From Chryseobacterium sp. IHB B 17019 (GTDB lineage Bacteria; Bacteroidota; Bacteroidia; Flavobacteriales; Weeksellaceae), in NCBI RefSeq assembly GCF_001456155.1, contig NZ_CP013293.1, forward strand, positions 62,001-126,000: a stretch of 64,000 bases of DNA, read 5' to 3'. Of the stretch, positions 9,811 to 18,226 are shown piece by piece. A program made the translations under genes and the position numbers. Numbering within the stretch: position 1 is the stretch's first letter; each line of letters opens with the position of its first letter. The notes under the pieces were generated by a model. It was not told the origin of the DNA. It made no database searches and worked only from the letters and a program-made list of their open reading frames with translations.

Positions 9811-10875
9811 TTAATTTCCAAATGCTAAAATTACAGCTCCTGTAATCAGCAGGTTTACCAATGCCATTGGAATTAAAGTTTTCCAACCTAAGTGCATTAA
9901 TTGGTCATATCTGAATCTTGGAAGCGTCCATCTGATCCACATAAAGATCAAAATTCCGATTACCGTTTTTGTTAAAAATGCTCCAATACTAATAATTCCG
10001 GCAACGTTTTCTCCCCAGTTCTGAGTTACCCATTCAATGCCCGGGTAGTTGTAACCTCCGAAGAAGAGAACCACCATGAACGCATTGGAGATAAACATAT
10101 TCACATATTCACCAAACATATACAACCCTAACTTCATTGATGAATATTCCGTAGAATATCCTGTTACCAATTCAGATTCACACTCAGGCAAATCGAAAGG
10201 GTGTCTGTTGGTTTCTGCCAAAGCGGCTGTAAAGAATACTAAGAATGCAATTGGCTGGTAGAAAATATTCCAGTTCAGACCGGAAACCCAAGGAATAACT
10301 CCCCATAGTTTTCCCGTTGTCTGATTTTCGGTAATTACTTTTAAATCTAAACTTCCAGTCATCATAATGATAGAAAGTAAAGCCAATCCCATTGCCAATT
10401 CGTAAGAAATCATTTGAGAAGAAGCACGGATGGCACCTAATAATGAATATTTATTGTTCGAAGCCCAACCTCCGATCATGATTCCGTATACACCGATGGA
10501 AGCCATTCCGATGATGAAAAGTACCCCAACATCAATGTTGGCAACCTGTAAATCAAAAGAAGTACCTCCGATATTTAAACTTTTACCCCAAGGAATAACC
10601 GCTCCTGTAATTAATGAAATAAACATCACCAAAGCAGGTCCCAGTACAAAAAGGAATTTCTCTGCATTAGCAGGCGTAAAATCTTCTTTAAAGAAAAACT
10701 TTCCACCGTCTGCAAGAGGCTGCAGCAACCCGAAAGGTCCGGCTCTGTTGGGACCAATTCTATCCTGCATGATTGAGGCAACTTTTCTTTCTGCCCATGT
10801 AGAGTAGGCCGCAATCGTCAACGAAAGCAGGAAAAGCGCTAGTACAAGTATAAGTTTAAATGTAAGTAAATCCAT
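9811..10875 (-). CDS. nuoH: NADH-quinone oxidoreductase subunit H
   Basis: Membrane subunit joining the peripheral and membrane arms and lining the quinone chamber, 354 aa. The signature FDLPECESELVTGYSTEYSSM (E-channel entrance) and the N-terminal ERKVASIMQDRIGPNR are clear. Length is normal. Low-complexity spacers flank it on both sides. Confidence 0.96.
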   Translation of the reverse strand: MDLLTFKLILVLALFLLSLTIAAYSTWAERKVASIMQDRIGPNRAGPFGLLQPLADGGKFFFKEDFTPANAEKFLFVLGPALVMFISLITGAVIPWGKSLNIGGTSFDLQVANIDVGVLFIIGMASIGVYGIMIGGWASNNKYSLLGAIRASSQMISYELAMGLALLSIIMMTGSLDLKVITENQTTGKLWGVIPWVSGLNWNIFYQPIAFLVFFTAALAETNRHPFDLPECESELVTGYSTEYSSMKLGLYMFGEYVNMFISNAFMVVLFFGGYNYPGIEWVTQNWGENVAGIISIGAFLTKTVIGILIFMWIRWTLPRFRYDQLMHLGWKTLIPMALVNLLITGAVILAFGN

Positions 10876-10970
10876 TTTTTATTTATTTAGATACTAGATA
10901 TCAGATGTTAGATGTCAGATTTTAAAATCTGTTGTCTGCTGTCTGAAATCTCATGTCTTAAAGATTAAAA

Positions 10971-11969
10971 TTATTTTTCGTCTTTTTCACTTATTTCTTT
11001 CGCCATCGGATTGTCTAAAACTCTTAGCTCATCCTTAGGTTTTTCATAATGATTCAATGAAATAACTGAGTGTCTGTCGATATGCCTAGGACCTTCAAGA
11101 TTCCAGTCTGAAAGTTCTTTTCTTTCGAAACGACATGTGTCACAGATGAACTCTTCAACTTCTCCCCACTGGTCTTTTCTGGCTGTCACTCTTATGATTT
11201 CGTCACCTTTCATCCAAACCGTAGCTTTTCCTGAACATTTATCACATTTGCAAGAAGCGTTCATTGGTTTTGTGAACCAAACTCTGCTTGCAAAACGAGC
11301 CGTTCTGTCTGTTAATGCACCTACCGGGCAAACATCGATAATGTTTCCGATAAAGTCATTATCTAAAGCTTTATTTAAATAAGTAGAAATTTCAGCGTGA
11401 TCTCCTCTGAAAAGAATTCCGTGATCTCTTGATTCAGTTAATTGATTAGCGGTCAATACACATCTTGCACACAGAATACAACGATTCATGTTCAATTTGA
11501 TATTCGGACCAAGATCATCGGCATCGTAGGTATTTCTTTCAAATTCAGTTCTTGTTTCCGGGTTTCCGTATTCGTAACCTAAATCCTGAAGATGACATTC
11601 ACCGGCCTGATCACAGACAGGGCAGTCTAACGGGTGATTTACCAATAAAAACTCGGTGACAGCTTTTCTGCCTTCCTGAGCTTTTTCGGAAGAAAGGTTT
11701 TTCACTTCCATACCATCCATTACGTTCGTTCTGCAGCTTGCAACCAATTTTGGCATAGGGCGAGGATCTGCTTCAGACCCTTTAGAAACTTCTACCAGGC
11801 AAGTTCTGCATCTACCTCCGCTGGTTTCCAATTTGCTGTAGTAGCACATTGCAGGAGGTACAGATTTTCCACCGATTTGTCTTGCTGCTTCCAAAATAGA
11901 AGTTCCAGGCAAAACTTCAGTAGTCTGTCCGTCTATTGTTATTTTGAATTTTTTAACCTCTTCGCTCAT
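10971..11969 (-). CDS. nuoG: NADH-quinone oxidoreductase subunit G, short form
   Basis: Iron-sulfur subunit, only 332 aa against about 900 in Escherichia coli. The N-terminal 2Fe-2S ferredoxin domain, the HxxxCxxCxxxxxC motif (HPLDCPVCDQAGEC) and the 4Fe-4S motif CILCARCVLT are present, then CKCDKC and ICDTCRF near residues 240-285. The chain stops before the molybdopterin-oxidoreductase-like domain. This short form appears standard for Flavobacteriia, so I read it as functional and not truncated by mutation. Its reading frame is intact. Confidence 0.93.
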   Translation of the reverse strand: MSEEVKKFKITIDGQTTEVLPGTSILEAARQIGGKSVPPAMCYYSKLETSGGRCRTCLVEVSKGSEADPRPMPKLVASCRTNVMDGMEVKNLSSEKAQEGRKAVTEFLLVNHPLDCPVCDQAGECHLQDLGYEYGNPETRTEFERNTYDADDLGPNIKLNMNRCILCARCVLTANQLTESRDHGILFRGDHAEISTYLNKALDNDFIGNIIDVCPVGALTDRTARFASRVWFTKPMNASCKCDKCSGKATVWMKGDEIIRVTARKDQWGEVEEFICDTCRFERKELSDWNLEGPRHIDRHSVISLNHYEKPKDELRVLDNPMAKEISEKDEK

Positions 11970-12016
11970 ATTTCTATGCTTTTCGCTTATGCTGTTTTAA
12001 GCAGTTCAGCTATATT

Positions 12017-12841
12017 TTAATTATACTTCTTTGTATTAAATGTATATCCGATTCCAAAATCTACCTCCCCGTACACAAAATCCTGTGAAGCCTTATCCGG
12101 CTTGTTGTTGAGAGTAGTTTTGATATCCGGCATATTGATGTACCCGAATTTTCCTTCTACCTGAACCACAATATGTCTTATCGCAACAATACTCAATGCC
12201 GCTCTGATATCTGCCCCGAAACCTGCAAGATGGAATCTGTCGCTTCTTTCATTTCCCATCAGCCTTACATTGGATTTTGGTAATAAAGCTCCAATTCCGG
12301 CTCCGTAGCTTACAAAAATATCAATATTGTTTTTGTTTAAAATATTATGATATTTCTGAGCACCAACGTTGATATAGTTAAGACCGTCTGTATGTTCAAA
12401 TGTCAATAATTTTGCATCACTTAAATCTACCTTTCCATCCTGTACCAGGGAAGCATATTCGGGATTATTGATATATCCTTTAAAATCTACTGTCTGGTTC
12501 TGATCCATTACATATTTCATGTGATCCATTCCTAAAGTAATGCCTAAATTATCTTTAGGAAAATAGGTAATCCTATAATTCACCTGCGGAATTGTGATTG
12601 AACCGGGATTGAAATACACTCCCCAATCAAATTTCGTCTGTCTGTCGTGCGCTACCACGTTATTCAGTTGGAAATCATATCCATCCCCTTTAAAATGAAT
12701 ATCTGAATTCGAATATACTGAATTGTTCCACCCCCAGAAAACCATCACTGACCCTTTTTTAAATGGATCCACGTGACTTTTTTGAGCATTCAAGCCCAAA
12801 GTTACTGTTAATAATAACAGTAATAAACACTTTTTTATCAC
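12017..12841 (-). CDS. Putative outer-membrane beta-barrel protein inside the nuo operon
   Basis: 274 aa with a clear signal peptide (MIKKCLLLLLLTVTLGLNAQ) and alternating hydrophobic strands ending in FGIGYTFNTKKYN, typical of an outer-membrane barrel. Glycine and aromatic residues are frequent (GAGIGALLP, YGEVDFGIGYTF). It sits between nuoF and nuoG in the same direction, 22 bp after nuoF and 47 bp before nuoG, so it is probably co-transcribed with complex I. I know no complex I role for such a protein and do not assign a function. Confidence 0.8.
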   Translation of the reverse strand: MIKKCLLLLLLTVTLGLNAQKSHVDPFKKGSVMVFWGWNNSVYSNSDIHFKGDGYDFQLNNVVAHDRQTKFDWGVYFNPGSITIPQVNYRITYFPKDNLGITLGMDHMKYVMDQNQTVDFKGYINNPEYASLVQDGKVDLSDAKLLTFEHTDGLNYINVGAQKYHNILNKNNIDIFVSYGAGIGALLPKSNVRLMGNERSDRFHLAGFGADIRAALSIVAIRHIVVQVEGKFGYINMPDIKTTLNNKPDKASQDFVYGEVDFGIGYTFNTKKYN

Positions 12842-12863
12842 CTTAGTTTTGTTAGTTTAGAAT

Positions 12864-14216
12864 TTAAATGGACGGTGCCGGAATAGGATCTGCATAATTC
12901 GCTAAACCATAGTTTTGTGTCAAACACAATTCCGGATTTTTTACGTGCCACTCAAATTCATCCCTAAAATGACGTATCGCTGCCGCGACAGGCCAAGCTG
13001 CTGCATCACCCAAAGGACAGATGGTATTTCCTTCGATTTTTCTCTGGATATCCCAAAGAAGATCGATGTCTTCCATTTTTCCTTCTCCCTTCTCAATTTT
13101 CTTTAAAATTTTGTGCATCCATCCCGTACCTTCACGACATGGAGTACATTGTCCGCAACTTTCGTGATGATAAAATCTCGCTAAAGTCATGGTATGTTCT
13201 ACGATACACTGGTCTTCATCCAATACGATGAAACCTCCAGAACCCATCATTGTTCCGGTAGCGAAACCACCGTCTGCCAATGATTCATAGTTCATGTATC
13301 TCGGTTCTCCGTTTACTGTTTTCAATAATAAATTTGCCGGAACAATCGGTACAGAGCTTCCGCCCGGAATACAAGCTTTTAATCTTTTTCCGTTCGGGAT
13401 ACCGCCGCAATATTCATCGGAATAAATGAATTCTTCAACCGTAATGGTCATATCGATTTCATAAACTCCCGGTTTATTGATGTTTCCGCAGGCAGAAATT
13501 AATTTTGTCCCTGTAGATCTTCCAACTCCGATTTTAGCGTATTCAGCTCCTGTAATATCAATGATTGGAACGATTGCTGCGATAGATTCAACATTATTTA
13601 CCACCGTTGGTCTTTCCCAAAGTCCTTTTACAGCAGGGAATGGCGGTTTTAATCTCGGATTTCCTCTTTTACCTTCAAGAGATTCCAGCAATGCCGTTTC
13701 TTCACCACAGATATAAGCTCCACCACCTCTTTGAACGTAGATTTCGCAATCGAAACCTGTTCCTAAGATATTTTTACCTAAAAATCCTGCAGCTTTAGCT
13801 TCTTCAATCGCTTCTTCTAAAATATCCGGAATCCATGAATATTCTCCACGGATGTAGATATAAGAGACATTTGAACCTAAACAGAAAGATGATATCAACA
13901 TTCCTTCGATCAATAAATGAGGAAGAAACTCCATTAAATATCTGTCTTTGAAAGTTCCTGGTTCAGATTCATCGGCATTTACTACCAGGTGTCTTGGTAC
14001 GCCTTCCGGTTTTGCCAGAAAGCTCCATTTCATCCCGGTTGGGAATCCGGCTCCACCACGACCACGAAGTCCGGAAGTTTTTACTTCTTCCAAAATTTCG
14101 TCGGGTGTCATTTTCAAGGCTTTTTCAGCTGCTGTGTAACCTCCCTGTTTACGGTAAGTTTCAAAGTAGCGAATACCTTCTATATGTGCGTCTTTAAGTA
14201 AAAGTTTTTTACTCAT
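12864..14216 (-). CDS. nuoF: NADH-quinone oxidoreductase subunit F
   Basis: NADH- and FMN-binding subunit, 450 aa. The FMN/NADH motif GRGGAGFPTGMKWSF is at about residues 52-66, and the 4Fe-4S (N3) cysteines lie in ESCGQCTPCREGTGW and GNTICPLGDAAAWPV near the C-terminus. It oxidises NADH and feeds electrons to the N3 cluster. Length is normal. Confidence 0.97.
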   Translation of the reverse strand: MSKKLLLKDAHIEGIRYFETYRKQGGYTAAEKALKMTPDEILEEVKTSGLRGRGGAGFPTGMKWSFLAKPEGVPRHLVVNADESEPGTFKDRYLMEFLPHLLIEGMLISSFCLGSNVSYIYIRGEYSWIPDILEEAIEEAKAAGFLGKNILGTGFDCEIYVQRGGGAYICGEETALLESLEGKRGNPRLKPPFPAVKGLWERPTVVNNVESIAAIVPIIDITGAEYAKIGVGRSTGTKLISACGNINKPGVYEIDMTITVEEFIYSDEYCGGIPNGKRLKACIPGGSSVPIVPANLLLKTVNGEPRYMNYESLADGGFATGTMMGSGGFIVLDEDQCIVEHTMTLARFYHHESCGQCTPCREGTGWMHKILKKIEKGEGKMEDIDLLWDIQRKIEGNTICPLGDAAAWPVAAAIRHFRDEFEWHVKNPELCLTQNYGLANYADPIPAPSI

Positions 14217-14317
14217 TGTTATTTGCTTATTGCAATTGGCTTTTGGCTTCTTGCATTAATTATGATTAAACGTTAAGTGATAATTTAAAATCTAAAATTT
14301 AGAATTTAAAATTTCTA

Positions 14318-14827
14318 TTAATCCAAAGCAATTTGTCCCTGTCTGCAAAGATCAAGGATTTCATCTACTTTTTCTATCGTTAAATTTTCGTGATAAAATT
14401 TTCCTAACTGCAACATCGGTGCATATCCGCAGGCACCAAGACATTCAGCAGGTTTTAATGTGAACATTCCGTCTTCTGTAGTTTCACCGTCTTTAATGTT
14501 CAGTTTTGTTCTGATATGGTCTAGGATTTTTTCGCTTCCGCAAACCATGCAAGGTCCGGTTCTGCAAACTTCCAAAACGTATTTACCAACCGGCTTCATA
14601 TTGAACATGGTATAGAAAGTTGCCACTTCGTATACTTCAATTGGCTTAATACTCAACAATTCCGCAACATAATCCATCACAGGAACGTCCAACCATCCCC
14701 CGAATTCTTTCTGTGCCAAATGCAGGACAGGAAGAAGAGCAGATTTTTGTCTTCCTTCAGGATATCTCGCGATAATTTTATGTACCTGTTCTAAACTTTC
14801 CGGTTTAAAAGCTATTGTTTCGCTCAT
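14318..14827 (-). CDS. nuoE: NADH-quinone oxidoreductase subunit E
   Basis: Thioredoxin-like 2Fe-2S (N1a) subunit, 169 aa. Cysteine ligands appear in CRTGPCMVCG and CLGACGYAPML, in the order C-x4-C then C-x3-C typical of NuoE. It pairs with NuoF in the NADH dehydrogenase module. Confidence 0.97.
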   Translation of the reverse strand: MSETIAFKPESLEQVHKIIARYPEGRQKSALLPVLHLAQKEFGGWLDVPVMDYVAELLSIKPIEVYEVATFYTMFNMKPVGKYVLEVCRTGPCMVCGSEKILDHIRTKLNIKDGETTEDGMFTLKPAECLGACGYAPMLQLGKFYHENLTIEKVDEILDLCRQGQIALD

Positions 14828-14952
14828 TTTATTTATAGATTAAAGAACAAAGAACCAAGAGAAAAAGACTTTTGATCCGTGATCTAAATTCAATTTTATT
14901 TAATTTGAAGAAAGTCTTTATTCTTTCTTCTTTTATCTTTTTTGTCTATATA

Positions 14953-16176
14953 TTATGCGTCTAATTCTCCCGCAATAATATTCATACTACACATCGTAAC
15001 GATTGCATCTGAAATTACAGAACCTGTAATCATCTCAGGATAAGCCTGATAATAGATGAAGCATGGTCTTCTGAAATGCAGCCTGTAAGGACTTCTTCCG
15101 CCGTCACTCACCAAATAGAAACCTAATTCTCCGTTTCCCCCTTCTACAGCGTGGTAAACTTCACCTTTCGGCACGTCGGTTTCTCCCATTACAATTTTGA
15201 AATGGTAAATCAATGCTTCCATTTTTTGATAAACATCAGCCTTTTCAGGAAGATAGAAATCAGGAACATCCGCATGGAATGGTCCTTCAGGAAGATTTTC
15301 GTATGCTTGTTTGATGATTTTAATAGATTCCCAGATTTCCTGCTGACGAACCATGAAACGGTCGTAAGTATCTCCGGATGTTCCCACCGGAATGATAAAA
15401 TCGAAATCCTCGTATGAAGAATAAGGTTGTGCCACTCTCACATCATAATCTACTCCTGCTGCACGTAAATTCGGGCCGGTGAAACCATAGCTTAATGCTC
15501 TTTCTGCAGAAATTGCTCCTGCACCGATGGTTCTGTCCATAAAGATTCTGTTTCTTTCCAATAAAGTACAGAATTCTTTGAATCTTGGTGGGAAAGTTTT
15601 AAGGAAATCCTTTAACAACTCATGGAATTTTGGAGTGAAATCTCTTTCAAAACCTCCGATTCTTCCCATATTTGTTGTCATTCTTGCTCCACAAATCTGC
15701 TCGTACATATCATAAATACGTTCTCTTTCGATGAACATATAGGTAAGACCGGTAATTGCTCCGGAGTCCATTCCGGTTACCCCGTTACAGATCAAGTGGT
15801 CACCAATTCTTGCCAATTCCATCAAAATGACACGCATATAATCTACACGTTTAGGAACTTCAACGCCAATCAGCTTTTCAACTGTCATGTGCCAACCTAA
15901 ATTATTGATAGGTGCAGAACAGTAATTCATACGGTCGGTAAGGGTAGTGATCTGAGAATAATTTCTTCTTTCAGAAATCTTTTCAAATGCTCTGTGGATA
16001 TAACCTACAGTCTGCTCAGCGTGAAGGATTCTTTCTCCGTCCATCGTTAAGATATTCTGGAAAATCCCGTGCGTTGCAGGGTGAGTGGGTCCTAAATTGA
16101 GGGTATATAACTGACCGTCAATCTGCTCCTTGCTGTCGTATTGGTTAAGTATATTAGATAATGAGTTATCTTTCAT
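14953..16176 (-). CDS. nuoD: NADH-quinone oxidoreductase subunit D
   Basis: 49-kDa-type subunit, 407 aa, forming the quinone-binding site with NuoB. The quinone-site motif reads GPTHPATHGIFQ near the N-terminus (GPxHPAxHG in the family), and the C-terminus ends in the conserved MCSMNIIAGELDA. NuoC and NuoD are separate genes here, unlike the fused NuoCD of Escherichia coli. Confidence 0.97.
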   Translation of the reverse strand: MKDNSLSNILNQYDSKEQIDGQLYTLNLGPTHPATHGIFQNILTMDGERILHAEQTVGYIHRAFEKISERRNYSQITTLTDRMNYCSAPINNLGWHMTVEKLIGVEVPKRVDYMRVILMELARIGDHLICNGVTGMDSGAITGLTYMFIERERIYDMYEQICGARMTTNMGRIGGFERDFTPKFHELLKDFLKTFPPRFKEFCTLLERNRIFMDRTIGAGAISAERALSYGFTGPNLRAAGVDYDVRVAQPYSSYEDFDFIIPVGTSGDTYDRFMVRQQEIWESIKIIKQAYENLPEGPFHADVPDFYLPEKADVYQKMEALIYHFKIVMGETDVPKGEVYHAVEGGNGELGFYLVSDGGRSPYRLHFRRPCFIYYQAYPEMITGSVISDAIVTMCSMNIIAGELDA

Positions 16177-16253
16177 AATAATTTAAATGCTTTAGGCTCT
16201 AGGCTCTAGGCGTTAAGCTTATTGCTTACTGCTTATTGCTTATTGCATTATTT

Positions 16254-16748
16254 TTATCTTCCGAACATTGCATCGTCCTTATCTGTTCTTGTGCCATCTT
16301 CAAGACGATATTCCTTCAACATGGGGTGGTATCCAAGATCTTCCATATTTAAAATAGCTCTAAGATCCGGATGTCCTTTAAATTTAATTCCGTAGAAATC
16401 ATAAGTTTCTCTTTCCATCCAGTTGGCTCCTGCGTATAAATCTACCAAAGAATCAACTTCGATATTTTCTCTTGTCATAAAGATCTTCAGGCGTAATCTG
16501 AAATTAGCCATCATATTATGTAAGTGATAAACAACGCCTATTTCTTTGTCTGGAAATTCTGGGTAATGGATTCCACAAATATCTGTAAGGAAGTTAAATT
16601 CCAATGATGAATCTTTCAGATAATGAATGATTTTCTTGATATCATCTTTCTTCACCTCAATGGTTAACATTCCATAAGGCTCTGAACTTTCGATTACAGA
16701 TTCCGGAAATTCTCTTGTGATTGCTTCTAATACAAATTCGTTCGTCAT
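16254..16748 (-). CDS. nuoC: NADH-quinone oxidoreductase subunit C
   Basis: 30-kDa-type peripheral-arm subunit, 164 aa. The family signature is ANWMERETYDFYGIKFKGHP, followed by a C-terminal LEDGTRTDKDD tail. A 77-bp repetitive spacer separates it from nuoD. Confidence 0.96.
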   Translation of the reverse strand: MTNEFVLEAITREFPESVIESSEPYGMLTIEVKKDDIKKIIHYLKDSSLEFNFLTDICGIHYPEFPDKEIGVVYHLHNMMANFRLRLKIFMTRENIEVDSLVDLYAGANWMERETYDFYGIKFKGHPDLRAILNMEDLGYHPMLKEYRLEDGTRTDKDDAMFGR

Positions 16749-16755
16749 TTCCGTT

Positions 16756-17316
16756 TTAGTTGCTAATGTTGTAAGAATCTAACAATTTCTGGTATTCCGG
16801 CATATCTCTTCTTCTGATGCTTTCGCTTTCTGCTAAAGCCTGAACCTGCATTACACCTTCAATAATCTGCTCCGGTCTTGGAGGACATCCCGGAACGTAA
16901 ACGTCAACCGGAATAATTTTATCGATTCCCTGTAAAACAGAGTATGTATCAAAAATACCACCGCTGGAAGCACAAGCTCCAACTGCAACCACCCATTTCG
17001 GCTCTGCCATCTGAGTGTAAACTTCTTTTAGGACAGGGCCTAATTTCTTAGATATAGTTCCGCAAACCATCAGCATATCTGCCTGTCTTGGTGAGAAAGA
17101 GTTTCTTTCCATACCAAATCTTGAAGCATCATAAGTAGGGTTCAGGGTAGCCATAAACTCGATACCACAACAAGAGGTTGCAAAAGGCAACGGCCAAAGA
17201 GAAAATTTTCTTGCCATCCCGATCACACTGCTCAGTTTCGTTGCGAAAAATCCTTCTCCTTCAAATCCTTCGGGAGCAGGTGCATCTGTTCTTATTACTG
17301 GTTTGTTATCTGACAT
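16756..17316 (-). CDS. nuoB: NADH-quinone oxidoreductase subunit B
   Basis: Subunit carrying the terminal 4Fe-4S cluster N2, 186 aa. Ligands are in ATSCCGIEFMA, GACASSGGIF and VPGCPPRPEQI, the standard tandem-cysteine pattern. It hands electrons to quinone at the interface with NuoD. It lies 7 bp before nuoC. Confidence 0.97.
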   Translation of the reverse strand: MSDNKPVIRTDAPAPEGFEGEGFFATKLSSVIGMARKFSLWPLPFATSCCGIEFMATLNPTYDASRFGMERNSFSPRQADMLMVCGTISKKLGPVLKEVYTQMAEPKWVVAVGACASSGGIFDTYSVLQGIDKIIPVDVYVPGCPPRPEQIIEGVMQVQALAESESIRRRDMPEYQKLLDSYNISN

Positions 17317-17421
17317 TTTGTTTGATTTAATGATTTTAATTTAGATTCAAAATCGGTGTTAATGTTAACTTAACTCTAATTTTTCTGATCTAAAATGGTC
17401 ATTTAAAATTTCTATTCCTTT

Positions 17422-17793
17422 TTATTTATCCCAGTCCAAAGCGCCACGTTTCCATACATAGAAAAATGCCATGAAGAAAATCGCCACGAAGGTAAGTACT
17501 GCCAGGAATCCTTCCATTCCGAATTCTCTAAAATTTACAGCATAAGGATAAAAGAATACGATTTCTATATCGAATAATACGAATAATACCGCAGTCAAAA
17601 AGTATTTAATGGAAAACGGTGTTCTTGCATTTCCTTCTACCGGGACTCCACATTCCCAGCTTTGGTTTTTCACAGAATTTCCTTTTTTCTGTTGCGGACC
17701 TAAAAAATGCGCTCCAAGCAAAGAAACCGCTACGAATGCTATCGCAACACCTGCCTGTAAAAGGATTGGAATATAACTTTCAGGTAAATTCAT
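17422..17793 (-). CDS. nuoA: NADH-quinone oxidoreductase subunit A
   Basis: Three-helix membrane subunit, 123 aa, first gene of the operon. The loop containing the conserved cysteine reads SWECGVPVEGNARTPFSIKYFLTAVLFVLFDIE, broken here into the typical YECG-like and FSIKYFLTAVLF parts, both diagnostic. A -7-type box lies 24 bp upstream of the start. Confidence 0.96.
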   Translation of the reverse strand: MNLPESYIPILLQAGVAIAFVAVSLLGAHFLGPQQKKGNSVKNQSWECGVPVEGNARTPFSIKYFLTAVLFVLFDIEIVFFYPYAVNFREFGMEGFLAVLTFVAIFFMAFFYVWKRGALDWDK

Positions 17794-17816
17794 TTTTGCA
17801 TTATTATCTCAATTTG

Positions 17817-17824
17817 CAAATTTA
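17817..17824 (-). promoter_or_regulatory. Candidate promoter -7 box for the nuo operon
   Basis: The minus strand reads TAAATTTG, an exact match to the Bacteroidota -7 consensus TAnnTTTG, 24 bp upstream of the nuoA start. I do not see a good -33 TTG at the usual spacing, so only half of the promoter is supported. Confidence 0.5.
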
Positions 17825-17914
17825 CAGAATAAACAAGAAAGCATGAAATTAATAAGCTTAAAAGTGGGATGAAATTAGGGAAAAACGATAATTTAGAATC
17901 AATAAAAATAAGAC

Positions 17915-18091
17915 TTATTTCTTCATTTTTTTTAACAGGGAATAGGCCAGAAACGAAATATATCCAAAAATCACACTTGCATAGATAATGTTGACAGCGG
18001 TATTGGTTCTGTCATCTGCAATCTGAAAGAACAGATTATAAGTGATATATCCGGCTACTAAAATCCCAAAAATAATAAGTTGTGGCTTCAT
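17915..18091 (-). CDS. Small hydrophobic protein, 58 aa
   Basis: This open frame begins with ATG at 18091 (MKPQLIIFGILVAGYITYN) and ends in SLLKKMKK. It holds two membrane-helix-like segments (residues 5-22 and 34-53) around a short polar loop QIADDRTNT, with a positively charged C-terminus. It lies about 120 bp upstream of nuoA on the same strand. I do not recognise the family. The clean two-helix layout supports a real gene. Confidence 0.6.
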   Translation of the reverse strand: MKPQLIIFGILVAGYITYNLFFQIADDRTNTAVNIIYASVIFGYISFLAYSLLKKMKK

Positions 18092-18226
18092 GAAAAGAGT
18101 TATGAGTTTTGAGTTATAAATTATGAGTTTAGTTTAATTATGAATTTTTAGAGTTATTCTTAAAGTACTTAATAATTAAGTAGTCTGAATTTAATTCATA
18201 ACTCATAATTTATAACTCATAACCAG

